Positions 17,845 to 26,098 of a stretch of DNA of 61,688 bases are shown piece by piece. A model generated the notes under the pieces. It was not told where the DNA came from, made no database searches, and saw only the letters and a program-made list of their open reading frames with translations. The stretch covers positions 1 through 61,688 of the forward strand of contig JASHNR010000030.1 of assembly GCA_030041535.1 (NCBI GenBank), given 5' to 3'. A program made the position numbers and the translations under genes. Position 1 is the first letter of the stretch. The number at the start of each line of letters is the position of its first letter. This stretch comes from Nitrosopumilaceae archaeon (lineage in GTDB: Archaea > Thermoproteota > Nitrososphaeria > Nitrososphaerales > Nitrosopumilaceae).

Positions 17845-18255
17845 ATGGCTCTAAAAGCTGCTATCATAATGTCAATAATATCGATAATCATGTTGGCAAT
17901 TTACGGCATTGATGTTATTGTGGCAGGTCCTGAAGCGAGTTCAAATGGAATGACAGGCTTTCTTCCAATGGATGATAAATCCAGGGGGACTATATTTGGG
18001 ATAATACCATCTGTAATGCTGATAGCATCATTTTTCATTACACGAAAAGAACCATCAAGCACACTTGGAATTCTAATAATCATTGGAGGAGCCATGATTA
18101 TTGTTGGTACAGGCGTAATTTTGGCAATATCTGGAGGTCAATCTCAAAATACTCAAACTATGAGAGATTTTGGACCGGTGTTGGGCATAGGAGTTGTAAT
18201 AATATTTCTTGGTGGTCTTAAAATTAAAAGATCAAGACGCTCAGTTATAACCTAA
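17845..18255 (+). CDS. Four-helix membrane protein of unknown function
   Basis: 136 residues with hydrophobic helices at about 5-26, 48-66, 73-95 and 109-125, and a basic tail (KIKRSRRSVIT). No family recognised. It lies 68 bases after the prepilin peptidase on the same strand, so co-transcription is possible but not shown. Confidence 0.7.
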   Translation: MALKAAIIMSIISIIMLAIYGIDVIVAGPEASSNGMTGFLPMDDKSRGTIFGIIPSVMLIASFFITRKEPSSTLGILIIIGGAMIIVGTGVILAISGGQSQNTQTMRDFGPVLGIGVVIIFLGGLKIKRSRRSVIT

Positions 18256-18313
18256 ATTTCTATACATATCTAATAAACCAAATCTTCAAACACGAGTAAT
18301 GTCATGATAAAAC

Positions 18314-18460
18314 ATGCACATTTGCGCAAAGTGTAGGCAAGAGGCTAAGAAAGTGTATGACTGCGAACATACAAATGATCAAGAATATTGTGTTGAATGC
18401 TATACTGAATTGCATTATTATCTAACGGAAAGCACAAAAAAAGAAAAAAATCCAGTCTAG
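18314..18460 (+). CDS. 48-residue zinc-finger mini-protein
   Basis: Begins MHICAKCRQEAKKVYDCEH and ends in a lysine-rich tail. It has CxxC, then CEH, then CVEC, that is five cysteines plus histidine in a four-ligand treble-clef/zinc-ribbon arrangement. The spacing of ligands is far from random in AT-rich DNA, which is the main evidence that it is a gene. No enzyme domain fits in this length. Probably a nucleic-acid or protein adaptor. Confidence 0.65.
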   Translation: MHICAKCRQEAKKVYDCEHTNDQEYCVECYTELHYYLTESTKKEKNPV

Positions 18461-18636
18461 ATATTTTAAAAGGTTCAACTAATCCTCTTTACTTGTACAA
18501 TGTTACCTAATTCGAAATGCAGTTTTTACAAATTTGACTATTTATGTATGTAGCAATGAAAAAAAGTCCAATCGTGAGCATAGTCAAACTATTGATATTT
18601 TTACTTGTGGTTTTCCAAATCTTTTAATTCCAAGTT

Positions 18637-19335
18637 ATGGGCTGTTTGTATGTGAAGACAGTAATTCTGTCGGGCGGAATGGGAAAGAGATTAAGACCAT
18701 TGACAGATTATCTTCCAAAACCACTTCTGCCTGTAGATGGTATCCCTATAATAGAATGGCAAATACAATATTTCAAAAAATTTGGGATCAATGAATTCAT
18801 TGTATGTGCAGGTTATCGCGCAGAACAACTGATTAGTTTTTTAAAATCTAAAAATTTTGGCGTGAAAGTGAGCTTTTCTGTGGAAAAAACACCTCTTGGC
18901 ACTGGAGGCGCGATACGTAAAGCACGTAAGTATATTGGTAGTGACAACTTCTTTGTAATAAATGGGGATGTTATAACTAATTTGGATTTGAGTAGGCTGA
19001 AAAAGAAACCTAATTCAATAGCAGTAATGCCATTGAGAACAAGCTTTGGTATAGTGAATCTTAATGGGGAAAAAATTGAAAAATTTGAGGAAAAACCTGA
19101 ATTGTTCAATTATTGGATGAATGCGGGTGTCTATTATCTTCAAAATAGAGTCATAAACATGCTCCCAATGTCGGGCAATATTGAAAATACTACCTTTCCA
19201 GCACTTGCCAAAATGGGAAATTTGTACGCAACTAGATACGACAAAGCGTTTTGGCATTCTATTGATTCACACAAAGATATTGCTGAATGTACAAACCGAA
19301 TGCAATCAATTCAATATGCGTCTTTCTTACAATGA
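18637..19335 (+). CDS. Sugar-phosphate nucleotidyltransferase
   Basis: 232 residues from ATG 18637; GTG 18652 is a likely alternative, giving VKTVILSGGMGKRL. The nucleotide-binding loop is LSGGMGKRLRPLT, with KPLLPV as the second signature. GTGGAIRKA and the metal-binding aspartate in VINGDVITN are also present. It forms an NDP-sugar from a sugar 1-phosphate; mannose- or glucose-1-phosphate is typical but not resolvable. No hexapeptide acyltransferase domain is attached. It is followed within nine bases by the LLM oxidoreductase and two more coupled genes. Confidence 0.9.
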   Translation: MGCLYVKTVILSGGMGKRLRPLTDYLPKPLLPVDGIPIIEWQIQYFKKFGINEFIVCAGYRAEQLISFLKSKNFGVKVSFSVEKTPLGTGGAIRKARKYIGSDNFFVINGDVITNLDLSRLKKKPNSIAVMPLRTSFGIVNLNGEKIEKFEEKPELFNYWMNAGVYYLQNRVINMLPMSGNIENTTFPALAKMGNLYATRYDKAFWHSIDSHKDIAECTNRMQSIQYASFLQ

Positions 19336-19343
19336 AGTGATAC

Positions 19344-20318
19344 GTGTTGAGAATTGGTTTTAGTCTTGGATCTTTGCTGTCAATTACAGAAATAATAAAA
19401 TGCTCCAAAATCCTTTCATATTATGACCCAGATTCAATATGGATTCCAGAAACATGGGGAATGGAGTGTAGTTCAATATTATCTGCTGTAACACAGATAG
19501 CAAAAAAACCAAAACTTGGCTCATCAATTATCAATATTTATTCGCGTACTCCTTCACTTGTTGCAATGCATGCCGTAACAATAGATACCCTTTCTAATGG
19601 CAGATTGATTCTGGGATTGGGGACAAGTAGCAAGGCAATTGTTGAAGATTGGCATGGTTTAGAGTTTAAAAAGCCTTTACAAAGGATGCGCGAATACGTT
19701 GAAATAGTAAGGCAGGTGACATCGGGAAATAAAGTCAGTTACCGCGGTGAATTTTTTCATCTTAGAAATTTTAATCTGTTGACAAAGCCTGTAAGAAATA
19801 AAATTCCAATTTATCTAGCTGCAGTTAATAAAAAAATGGTGGAGTTAACATGGGAAATAGGGGATGGGATCATATTCTATCTGAGACCTTTGGATGAGAT
19901 GCGTAATATGATTATAACAATGCAAAAAAAGAAAAAAATTGATGTTGCTTGTCAATTGATAACATGCGTATCAAATGATACCGAAAAAGCAATAACGAAA
20001 GCAAAAAAGACAATAGCATTTTATGTGTCTGTAGGAAAAATCTACAGGGAATTCTTGGCAAAGAATGGATATGAAAGAGAAACAAGGGAAATATTTGAAG
20101 AGTATGAAAAAGTAGGGCTAGGTGAAAGTTATAAATTTGTCCCGGATTACATGGTGGACTCTTTGGCATTATGTGGAACTCCTGATTACATGCGAAAAAA
20201 ACTAGTCCAGTATGTAAGAGCAGGTGTGGATTTGCCTATACTTCAATTCAATCCTGTTGGTGATGTTACAGAGTCTTTCAAACTACTTGTTTCTGCCTTG
20301 GAGAGTGATATGACTTGA
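19344..20318 (+). CDS. LLM-class (F420-dependent type) oxidoreductase
   Basis: 324 residues. Family marks: start RIGFSLGS, DSIWIPETWGME, the non-prolyl cis-peptide-type strand KLGSSIINIYSRTPSLVAMH, RLILGLGTSS, and RMREYVEIVRQ. This resembles the MTHMPT-reductase/luciferase-like group using F420 or flavin. The substrate is unknown. The start is GTG 19344 or TTG 19347. The stop overlaps the next gene by four bases, so it is translationally coupled to the thiolase. Confidence 0.9.
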   Translation: MLRIGFSLGSLLSITEIIKCSKILSYYDPDSIWIPETWGMECSSILSAVTQIAKKPKLGSSIINIYSRTPSLVAMHAVTIDTLSNGRLILGLGTSSKAIVEDWHGLEFKKPLQRMREYVEIVRQVTSGNKVSYRGEFFHLRNFNLLTKPVRNKIPIYLAAVNKKMVELTWEIGDGIIFYLRPLDEMRNMIITMQKKKKIDVACQLITCVSNDTEKAITKAKKTIAFYVSVGKIYREFLAKNGYERETREIFEEYEKVGLGESYKFVPDYMVDSLALCGTPDYMRKKLVQYVRAGVDLPILQFNPVGDVTESFKLLVSALESDMT

Positions 20319-21424
20319 GAAGAGTAGGTATTGCATCATCAGGTCTGACCAAATTCACAAAGAACGAGATCCCACTAGAATCACTTATGGTATCATCTAT
20401 CAAACCTATTTTTGATAATGCAAGGAATTTGACTCAGAAAGACATTGATGTTGTTCTGACATCTACTAATGCTAATGAAAAATATCTGGCAAACATAGTT
20501 TCAGAATTATCCGGAATTTCACCAAAAATTTCTCATTCCGTCGAGAGTTTGTGTAACTCTGGAACGAATTGTATAGTGTCTGCATTTGCATACATTTCAT
20601 CAGGACTTGCTGATGTTGCATTAGTTGTAGGTGCGGAAAGAAGTAATAGTCCTGGTCTGGTATTTGGTTGGGATAAATCAAGAGGACAGTATAAACATCC
20701 GATATATTGGTCATCTCTTTTCACAGGTGCACACATGAGAAAATATGGAACTACGATGGATGATCTTGCACATGTTTCAGTCAAAAATCATCACAATGCA
20801 CTAGATAATCCATATTCTTATTTTGAGCGCTCTTATTCTTTTGAAGATGTTATGCAATCAAAGAGTCTTACCGATAATATCAGACTATTGGATTGTTCAA
20901 TGTCGTGTAGTGGGGCCGCGTCAATTTTACTTGCTTCTGAAAACATCATAAGAAAATTCACCGAAGATCCGGTATGGATAAAAGGTATTGGACAAAAATC
21001 GATTTCCGCTGGCTTTACAAAAAATAATGATCTTTCATCTATGGAAAGTACATCATTAGCATCTTCTGATGCGTATATGATGTCTCATAGTTCTCCATCT
21101 GACATAGATGTGGCTGAACTACATGACGCTTTTAGCATATGTGAGATAATGGCATTAGAGGATTTGAAACTTGTAGAACGTGGACAAGGATCTACCTATG
21201 TCAAAAACTTGTACGAAACAAATGACAAGAAAATCAATCCAAGGGGAGGATTAATTGGTACTGGTCATCCATTAGGAGCTACTGGCATAGCACAAACAAT
21301 AGAGATGTATCAACAACTTAAAGGAACATCTGGGAAAAGACAAGTTGATGGGGCTAAGACTGCATTAGTTCATAACATGTCGGCAGCTGCAACATCTTCC
21401 ACCGTACTAATATTGCAGTCATGA
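20315..21424 (+). CDS. SCP-x-like thiolase (acetyl-CoA acetyltransferase family)
   Basis: 369 residues. The nucleophile cysteine lies in SLCNSGTNC. The HDAF motif corresponds to the NEAF/HDCF region, and GTGHPLGATGI supplies the catalytic histidine. The usual C-terminal glycine-rich motif with a cysteine or GGSG is replaced by HNMSAAATSS, which may alter chemistry. It is coupled by four-base overlaps both to the LLM gene and the DUF35 gene. Archaeal thiolases commonly act as a complex with DUF35 and HMG-CoA synthase, but here HMG-CoA synthase lies 9 kb away. Confidence 0.9.
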   Translation: MRRVGIASSGLTKFTKNEIPLESLMVSSIKPIFDNARNLTQKDIDVVLTSTNANEKYLANIVSELSGISPKISHSVESLCNSGTNCIVSAFAYISSGLADVALVVGAERSNSPGLVFGWDKSRGQYKHPIYWSSLFTGAHMRKYGTTMDDLAHVSVKNHHNALDNPYSYFERSYSFEDVMQSKSLTDNIRLLDCSMSCSGAASILLASENIIRKFTEDPVWIKGIGQKSISAGFTKNNDLSSMESTSLASSDAYMMSHSSPSDIDVAELHDAFSICEIMALEDLKLVERGQGSTYVKNLYETNDKKINPRGGLIGTGHPLGATGIAQTIEMYQQLKGTSGKRQVDGAKTALVHNMSAAATSSTVLILQS

Positions 21425-21747
21425 ATAGATTTGAACAAGAATTAAAGAACAATAATTTCATTTGTAGTGAATGCCTAAAGTGTAAAAAACTTGTTTGGCC
21501 TCCCAGTGAATATTGTAACAAATGCTTTGGAAAAGTAATCTGGAGACCGATCTCGCGTAATGCCACGTTGTTAGAATATTCGAGTAGAAATGGGGAGTAT
21601 TTCTGTATTGCAGAATTAGAAGGACAGATAAGAATCATGGGTACGATTCAAAATGTTTCAGAATTACAAATAGGAGAAAATATGATTTTAGAAAAGTGTG
21701 ATTATGATGGCAGCGAGAAATTCATATTTAAATTAAAAAAAGATTGA
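21421..21747 (+). CDS. DUF35 zinc-ribbon/OB-fold partner of thiolase
   Basis: 108 residues. An N-terminal rubredoxin-like zinc ribbon (CSECLKC and CNKCFG) is followed by an OB fold (ATLLEYSSRNGEYFCIAELE). In the archaeal thiolase/HMG-CoA synthase complex, such a protein bridges the two enzymes and helps channel acetoacetyl-CoA. The ATG overlaps the thiolase stop by four bases. Confidence 0.88.
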   Translation: MNRFEQELKNNNFICSECLKCKKLVWPPSEYCNKCFGKVIWRPISRNATLLEYSSRNGEYFCIAELEGQIRIMGTIQNVSELQIGENMILEKCDYDGSEKFIFKLKKD

Positions 21748-21761
21748 AAATTTAAAAATCT

Positions 21762-22196
21762 TTAAACCACATATTTATCAGATTCACTCATTTTCATAAA
21801 TTCATCACTAGACTTATTGTAACCAGTTTTAAATTCTATGGAAACTTGAGAGTTACTTTTTCTAATTCTAATATTGGAATATAAAGAGACATGCTGTCAC
21901 TGCCGATTTTTTCAACGAAAGTAAAATCTCCTGTAAGACGCTTTAGTTCAATGAATTTCTTTTTTGGTTTTTCTGAAATTATGAGATAATGTACCGCTAT
22001 GCCACCAATTGCTCCTGTTTGAATAAAAATCACATCCTGATTATTCTGGTTAACATGATAAATGAGTGGAACGGCACCTAACATGGACTGGGATGAATAT
22101 AAAATGACTTTAAGAAGGTCATCATAACCCCTGTACTTTAGGTATGTAATGGAAGAATCTTGTGATGATATATCTGTCTCACTCTTATCGTGACAT
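21762..22196 (-). pseudogene. Conserved-looking small gene broken by two frameshifts
   Basis: An intact reading needs two one-base corrections. ATG 22196 gives ATG TCA; the base at 22190 must be skipped to enter the long frame (DKSETDISSQDSSITYLKYR...). The frame then runs to the sequence GAAAAAG near 21855-21865. With one more A, it continues as SNSQVSIEFKTGYNK... to TAA 21762; without it, the frame stops at TAG 21836. Corrected, the protein is about 145 residues with alternating hydrophobic strands. An uncorrected 82-residue ORF from ATG 22084 remains possible. No family recognised. Confidence 0.6.
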
Positions 22197-22216
22197 ATTA
22201 ATCCTGAGGTTATTTC

Positions 22217-22261
22217 TTATTAAGTTCGGCATGATGATGTCTTACAATATGAACTTAATAA
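22217..22261. promoter_or_regulatory. 11-bp inverted repeat with 23-base spacer
   Basis: Arms TTATTAAGTTC (22217-22227) and GAACTTAATAA (22251-22261) match perfectly. It lies in the intergenic region between the broken minus-strand gene and the plus-strand nuclease. Could be an operator or a hairpin; nothing further is seen. Confidence 0.5.
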
Positions 22262-22321
22262 AAATAATCCGTTGGTGTTATTAGAATTACCCTCTAGTCT
22301 ATTACTGAAGAGTATTTTATA

Positions 22322-22927
22322 ATGACAATTATGGCAATAGAACAATTGCGTATCAAGCAGTTTGAAAATATACAGAAAGAGACAAAAAAACCCAAAAAAT
22401 CAGTCAAGTTATTGAATCAAAAAATCGCCAGAACGAGGAGACAACGAGGATATAATTGGGAAGATACTCTAGTCAAAAGATTCAATTCGGTTGAAGGCTG
22501 GAAAGCCTTTCGATTGGGGTCTCCCAGCGTGGGATTGCCAGATGTACTGGCTGTAAGCACAAAAGAAAATACAATTTACACTATCGAGGCCAAGTCTGGT
22601 ACAAACACTACTTTGTATGTTCCTTATGACCAGATCTTGCGTTGTTTGAAATGGATTCATACATTCGAACTTTATCGCACAAGAAAGATGGTAATAGCAT
22701 TCAAATTTTTATCAAAGAAAAGGATAGGAACAGGAAAGTATGAACGCAGAGAACTGCGAGAATATTACAAGATATGGGACGAATCATGTCCTGTTACTGA
22801 TTTTTTATGTACATATGATGGAATAACACATGCGCTTATTGGTGGGAAAAGAAAACGATTGGAACTAGAAGATTGTTTTATGCCATTTCCTGTAAAAAAT
22901 AATGGCATTTCTTACGATAAAGCCTGA
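22322..22927 (+). CDS. Hjc-like Holliday junction resolvase/nuclease
   Basis: 201 residues. The PD-(D/E)xK nuclease core is at residues ~35-95: RQRGYNWEDTLVKRF (first acidic residue), FRLGSPSVGLPDVLAVS (aspartate) and YTIEAKSG (ExK). This order and spacing match archaeal Hjc. The N-terminal ~35 basic residues (KETKKPKKSVKLL) and the ~90 residues after the core are longer than in typical ~130-residue Hjc. Hjc cuts four-way junctions during recombination. Start ATG 22322 or 22331. Confidence 0.8.
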   Translation: MTIMAIEQLRIKQFENIQKETKKPKKSVKLLNQKIARTRRQRGYNWEDTLVKRFNSVEGWKAFRLGSPSVGLPDVLAVSTKENTIYTIEAKSGTNTTLYVPYDQILRCLKWIHTFELYRTRKMVIAFKFLSKKRIGTGKYERRELREYYKIWDESCPVTDFLCTYDGITHALIGGKRKRLELEDCFMPFPVKNNGISYDKA

Positions 22928-22990
22928 TTTTATATCATATGTTGTACCAGATGTTAATAATAATGTGATTAAAAGACAATAACTTCTTTA

Positions 22991-23374
22991 ATGGCTAGTA
23001 CGATAATCGAATTGATGAGTTTTGAAGACTTTGTAGATGAAAGAAGCTTAGTAAGTCACGATGCGTTGGGAACAAAAGAAATCAAATTGAAGCTTTTGGA
23101 GGTACAAGATGATACCTCAGATCATGTATGGCGATTTGGGGTACGTGTAAAGGTGAAAAAGATCCTAGTTACAATAAAACACATCAGAACGCAACAGGTT
23201 GAAGAAGGCGAATTTGACTTGCAGGAGATTGAAAAAGAATTGAAGGAAAAACGACATTATAGTTCCACAAATAGGTGGGTTCAAACAACTGATATAAAAA
23301 ATGGTTACATACTCAGTACTAGACATGCCTCATTACTAGGTGACGCTGTAGCATTAGATTATATCGTCATTTGA
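22991..23374 (+). CDS. Conserved hypothetical protein
   Basis: 127 residues, no signal or membrane segment, and a balanced composition with alternating strands (EIKLKLLEVQ, WRFGVRVKVKKILVTIKH) that looks like a small beta-rich fold. Not assigned to a family. Its end overlaps the convergent flavin reductase gene by eight bases. Confidence 0.72.
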   Translation: MASTIIELMSFEDFVDERSLVSHDALGTKEIKLKLLEVQDDTSDHVWRFGVRVKVKKILVTIKHIRTQQVEEGEFDLQEIEKELKEKRHYSSTNRWVQTTDIKNGYILSTRHASLLGDAVALDYIVI

Positions 23375-24266
23375 TCAGTGATTTTAAAACTGGATCTGTT
23401 TTAACTAACTTCCAAAAATAAAATTTAGATCTATTTTTTATTTTTCCCTCAAACAATATGAAGTTAATTCTCTGGACTCTATCTCCATTTTTCATGATTA
23501 ATCGTTTTAGTCTTGGTTCTTCTTTCAACGTTATGCTAAATTTCATACTTTGAAGGTAGTTTTCAAGTGATCTTTTGTAGTCTTGATTTTTCTTAGGTTG
23601 AATGAATGGTATGATACTAACCAAATTTTGTCCTGGATTGCTAGTGACTAACATTTTATTTTTTGATCTTACAATGACACCAGCACATTTTATAATAAAT
23701 TTATTTTCAGATTGTCTGTGAAATAAGTTAAACGTCTTTTTATTGACTATCACTTTATCTCTGATTGGTTCTATTATCGATCCAATTCTAAAGTACCTGT
23801 TACGATGATATGCCAGTGGGTTTTTTGTTTCATCATATCTTATTGAAACAACTCTTCCAACAACCATGGTATGATCGCCTATTTTTTTGATTGTAAATAA
23901 TTTACATTTAGCATTTATTAGACAATCAGCAATTAAAGGAACCCCTGTTTTCTTTAATCCTAGTATTTGAAATGAATTATGAATATTTAATTTGTCAATT
24001 TCCTTTCTAGAATACCCTCCTGCGATACTGACTAGAGTGGATTGCTTTTCTGATGCAACATTGACACCAAACTGTTTTGTCTTTCTGATATTCTTTAATG
24101 TACTAGATCCTTCATGAATGAACACGGCAATTAACATTGGCTCATATGAAATTTGCATAGTCCATTCTGCTGCCATAACATTTTGTCCATTAGGACCATT
24201 AGAAGTGATCAAACTTATGCCCGTCATGAAAAGTTGTTGTGCACTCTGCATGATTTTCTTCTTCAT
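23367..24266 (-). CDS. Flavin reductase-like protein with extra C-terminal domain
   Basis: 299 residues. The first ~165 are a flavin reductase (FMN-binding split-barrel) domain: TGISLITSNGPNG, NVMAAEWTMQIS, IRKTKQFGVNVAS, HTMVVGRVVSI. The remaining ~130 residues start with CAGVIVRSKNKMLVTSNPG, which resembles the first strand of a Nudix fold, but no Nudix box follows. The usual family length is ~160-200, so the C-terminal part is an addition whose role is unknown. It probably reduces or binds FMN. Confidence 0.82.
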   Translation of the reverse strand: MKKKIMQSAQQLFMTGISLITSNGPNGQNVMAAEWTMQISYEPMLIAVFIHEGSSTLKNIRKTKQFGVNVASEKQSTLVSIAGGYSRKEIDKLNIHNSFQILGLKKTGVPLIADCLINAKCKLFTIKKIGDHTMVVGRVVSIRYDETKNPLAYHRNRYFRIGSIIEPIRDKVIVNKKTFNLFHRQSENKFIIKCAGVIVRSKNKMLVTSNPGQNLVSIIPFIQPKKNQDYKRSLENYLQSMKFSITLKEEPRLKRLIMKNGDRVQRINFILFEGKIKNRSKFYFWKLVKTDPVLKSLIK

Positions 24267-24532
24267 ACTATTATGATCTAGTTACAACTAGTATTAGTTC
24301 TTTAGTTGCAATTGTTGATGCTGTCAAGATCTAAGGTGATTTATCTTATTTATGAAGGAAAAATGAAATTTCTAGTAATTCTTACATTTGTCTTTTTCTT
24401 CAAGAATCTGAAGGTAGTTACTTGAAACTATTGAATCTGACCGTATTTAGGCAAATGTCTTAAATCATGACATTAAAGAAACATAGATTAGGGTAAGATA
24501 TTAAAAATCAGAAAGCTGGAAAAAGATGATTT
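24267..24532. other. Intergenic region, nothing recognised
   Basis: AT-rich spacer between divergently oriented genes, probably holding both promoters. A 20-codon hydrophobic ORF here was not accepted. Confidence 0.4.
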
Positions 24533-25102
24533 ATGGTCAAAAAAACTAAGAAAAAAGATGCGCCAATTAATTTTGAAAAAGAACATCGCAAGGATAGAAA
24601 TACGATAATTGTAGTGGTAATTATTATTGCAGTAGTTGCTACGCTAGTATTTGCTTTTCATGGACTAGGTAATACCCCAACAGATTCTGGTCAAGCTGCG
24701 GTAATAGATGGAATACAATGCAACAACATTACATATGACAGTTTTCACATAAACGCACACTTGGATGTGTTCGTAGATGGAAAACCATATGCAGTTCCAG
24801 CAAAAATTGGAATTATAAATGATACATGCCTATACTGGATTAATACACAAGACAATACCGGGATTATACATATTGGTGCGCCAAGTGACAACCAATTCAC
24901 GATAGGTCAATTGCTTGATATCTGGAAGGCCACTGGAAGTGGTCTTCTTCCTCAAGATATTCCAACAATTTACATGAATGGACAACAAGCAACTTCTAGT
25001 CTAAATGCCACTGTAATAAAATCCCATGATGAAATTACGGTCGTCTATGGAATTAAGCCATCGATCATACCGGAGTCTTATCAATTTCCACCTGGTCTTT
25101 AA
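24533..25102 (+). CDS. Membrane-anchored extracytoplasmic protein, unknown function
   Basis: 189 residues. A basic N-terminus is followed by one membrane helix (~26-43, TIIVVVIIIAVVATLVFAF), so the rest is outside. The domain has the pattern FHINAHLDVFVDGK, CLYWINTQDNTGIIHI and FTIGQLLDIWKATG, which I recall from an uncharacterised family of secreted bacterial and archaeal proteins in which HxHxDxxV and CLYWxHT positions are conserved. Here YWINTQ replaces the usual YWLHTH, so two putative metal-binding histidines are missing. A poorly conserved divergence or loss of metal binding is possible. Confidence 0.72.
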   Translation: MVKKTKKKDAPINFEKEHRKDRNTIIVVVIIIAVVATLVFAFHGLGNTPTDSGQAAVIDGIQCNNITYDSFHINAHLDVFVDGKPYAVPAKIGIINDTCLYWINTQDNTGIIHIGAPSDNQFTIGQLLDIWKATGSGLLPQDIPTIYMNGQQATSSLNATVIKSHDEITVVYGIKPSIIPESYQFPPGL

Positions 25103-25165
25103 GATCTATTGACCATAGTCGCTTTTTACAGAAAACTTTATGAAAGCAGAACTGAGAGTCCATGC

Positions 25166-25510
25166 ATGATAATTCAGGAAATAACACTAAATGGTAAAAA
25201 ATACAGGTTAACGCTTACTGATCAACTGCTTTCGGATGTAAGACGACTTAAGGCCCTTTATAATGCAGCATATGAGGACCCAGAAAGCTTTGAAGAGATA
25301 AGCTCGGCTATATCTGATACCATAAACCAAATAGCAAGTTCAGTGGAACCGGCCGTTTCGGATAGCGATCTAGATGCCTTGATTCAAGCTGTAATGAAGG
25401 CTGTGGACGAGAAGAGTAAAGAAACTGAAGAAGCAAAAGCTAAACATGCCGAAGAGCGAGCAAAAAGCGAAAAAAACAAGATATCAAAGCCTAAAAAATC
25501 AAAAAAATAA
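25166..25510 (+). CDS. Small charged helical protein
   Basis: The frame is open from a TTG at 25109, but ATG 25166 (MIIQEITLNGKKYRL) is the better start since the upstream codons look non-coding. The 114-residue protein has a short beta-rich start, a helix-rich middle (SDVRRLKALYNAAYEDPESF) and a very charged Lys/Glu C-terminal tail. No domain recognised; a coiled-coil adaptor is possible. Confidence 0.65.
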   Translation: MIIQEITLNGKKYRLTLTDQLLSDVRRLKALYNAAYEDPESFEEISSAISDTINQIASSVEPAVSDSDLDALIQAVMKAVDEKSKETEEAKAKHAEERAKSEKNKISKPKKSKK

Positions 25511-25580
25511 TACAAATTGAGTGCCTAATCAGAAAAGAACCCTCATATTGGTTAAATGTAAATACATACTCAGAAAATAC

Positions 25581-25694
25581 ATGCAAACTCATTGTGAATG
25601 TGGCATCTGTGGTCACGTGTCTGAGCAGGATTGCATTTCAAATGAATGCAAATGTTGTGTAAACTTTCACATGCGTTCCGGCCCTAAAAAATAA
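25581..25694 (+). CDS. 37-residue cysteine-rich zinc mini-protein
   Basis: Starts MQTHCECGICGHVSEQDC. Seven cysteines and several histidines in 37 residues (CECGIC, CISNECKCC, NFH) make it likely to be a metal-binding mini-protein, and this cysteine density would be improbable by chance in AT-rich DNA. Ends in PKK. Separated by 70 bases from the gene before it. Function unknown. Confidence 0.65.
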   Translation: MQTHCECGICGHVSEQDCISNECKCCVNFHMRSGPKK

Positions 25695-25699
25695 TTTAT

Positions 25700-25942
25700 T
25701 TACTTTTTGGGTTTTCGTAATATGCCAAATACTATGATTCCAGCACCCAATATGCCAATAATCGCGGATGTGGTTTGTATGTTTGATAGAATTTGACATC
25801 CTATTGCATAGTCTTGAGAAGTATATGTGGAGACAATTCCGCCCATAGAATTACAATTGTCAATTCCGGGTTTTACTAGGTAGTGAACTATTGAAGAGAT
25901 TATCATTATGGCAACACCATAAGATATAGTTATTATTTTCAA
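25700..25942 (-). CDS. Small two-helix membrane protein
   Basis: 80 residues with helices at about 4-23 and 52-73 and a loop containing two cysteines (NCNSMGG and GCQIL) that could form a disulfide outside the membrane. Basic C-terminus (RKPKK) suggests both ends are inside. No family recognised. Convergent with the cysteine-rich mini-gene, six bases away. Confidence 0.6.
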   Translation of the reverse strand: MKIITISYGVAIMIISSIVHYLVKPGIDNCNSMGGIVSTYTSQDYAIGCQILSNIQTTSAIIGILGAGIIVFGILRKPKK

Positions 25943-26098
25943 TACGGGGCATTCACTTACATTGCATTTATGTTAATAGTTAATCAATGGTTTCAGGTTT
26001 ATTATTTTGAGTCTAAATCAAATTTTACAAATACGCGGTCAATTGGTTGATAGTTCGAGTTCTGTAACTTTAAATAAGTACTATCTAAATTTTTTATA

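Noticed and set aside
18556-18627. 23-residue hydrophobic ORF before the nucleotidyltransferase
   Set aside because: A chance hydrophobic stretch in AT-rich DNA is common; no supporting signal.
18534-18794. 86-codon ORF overlapping the nucleotidyltransferase
   Set aside because: Shadow in another frame; the nucleotidyltransferase motifs lie in the real frame.
24361-24430. 20-residue hydrophobic ORF (MKFLVILTFVFFF)
   Set aside because: Too short with no supporting signal.
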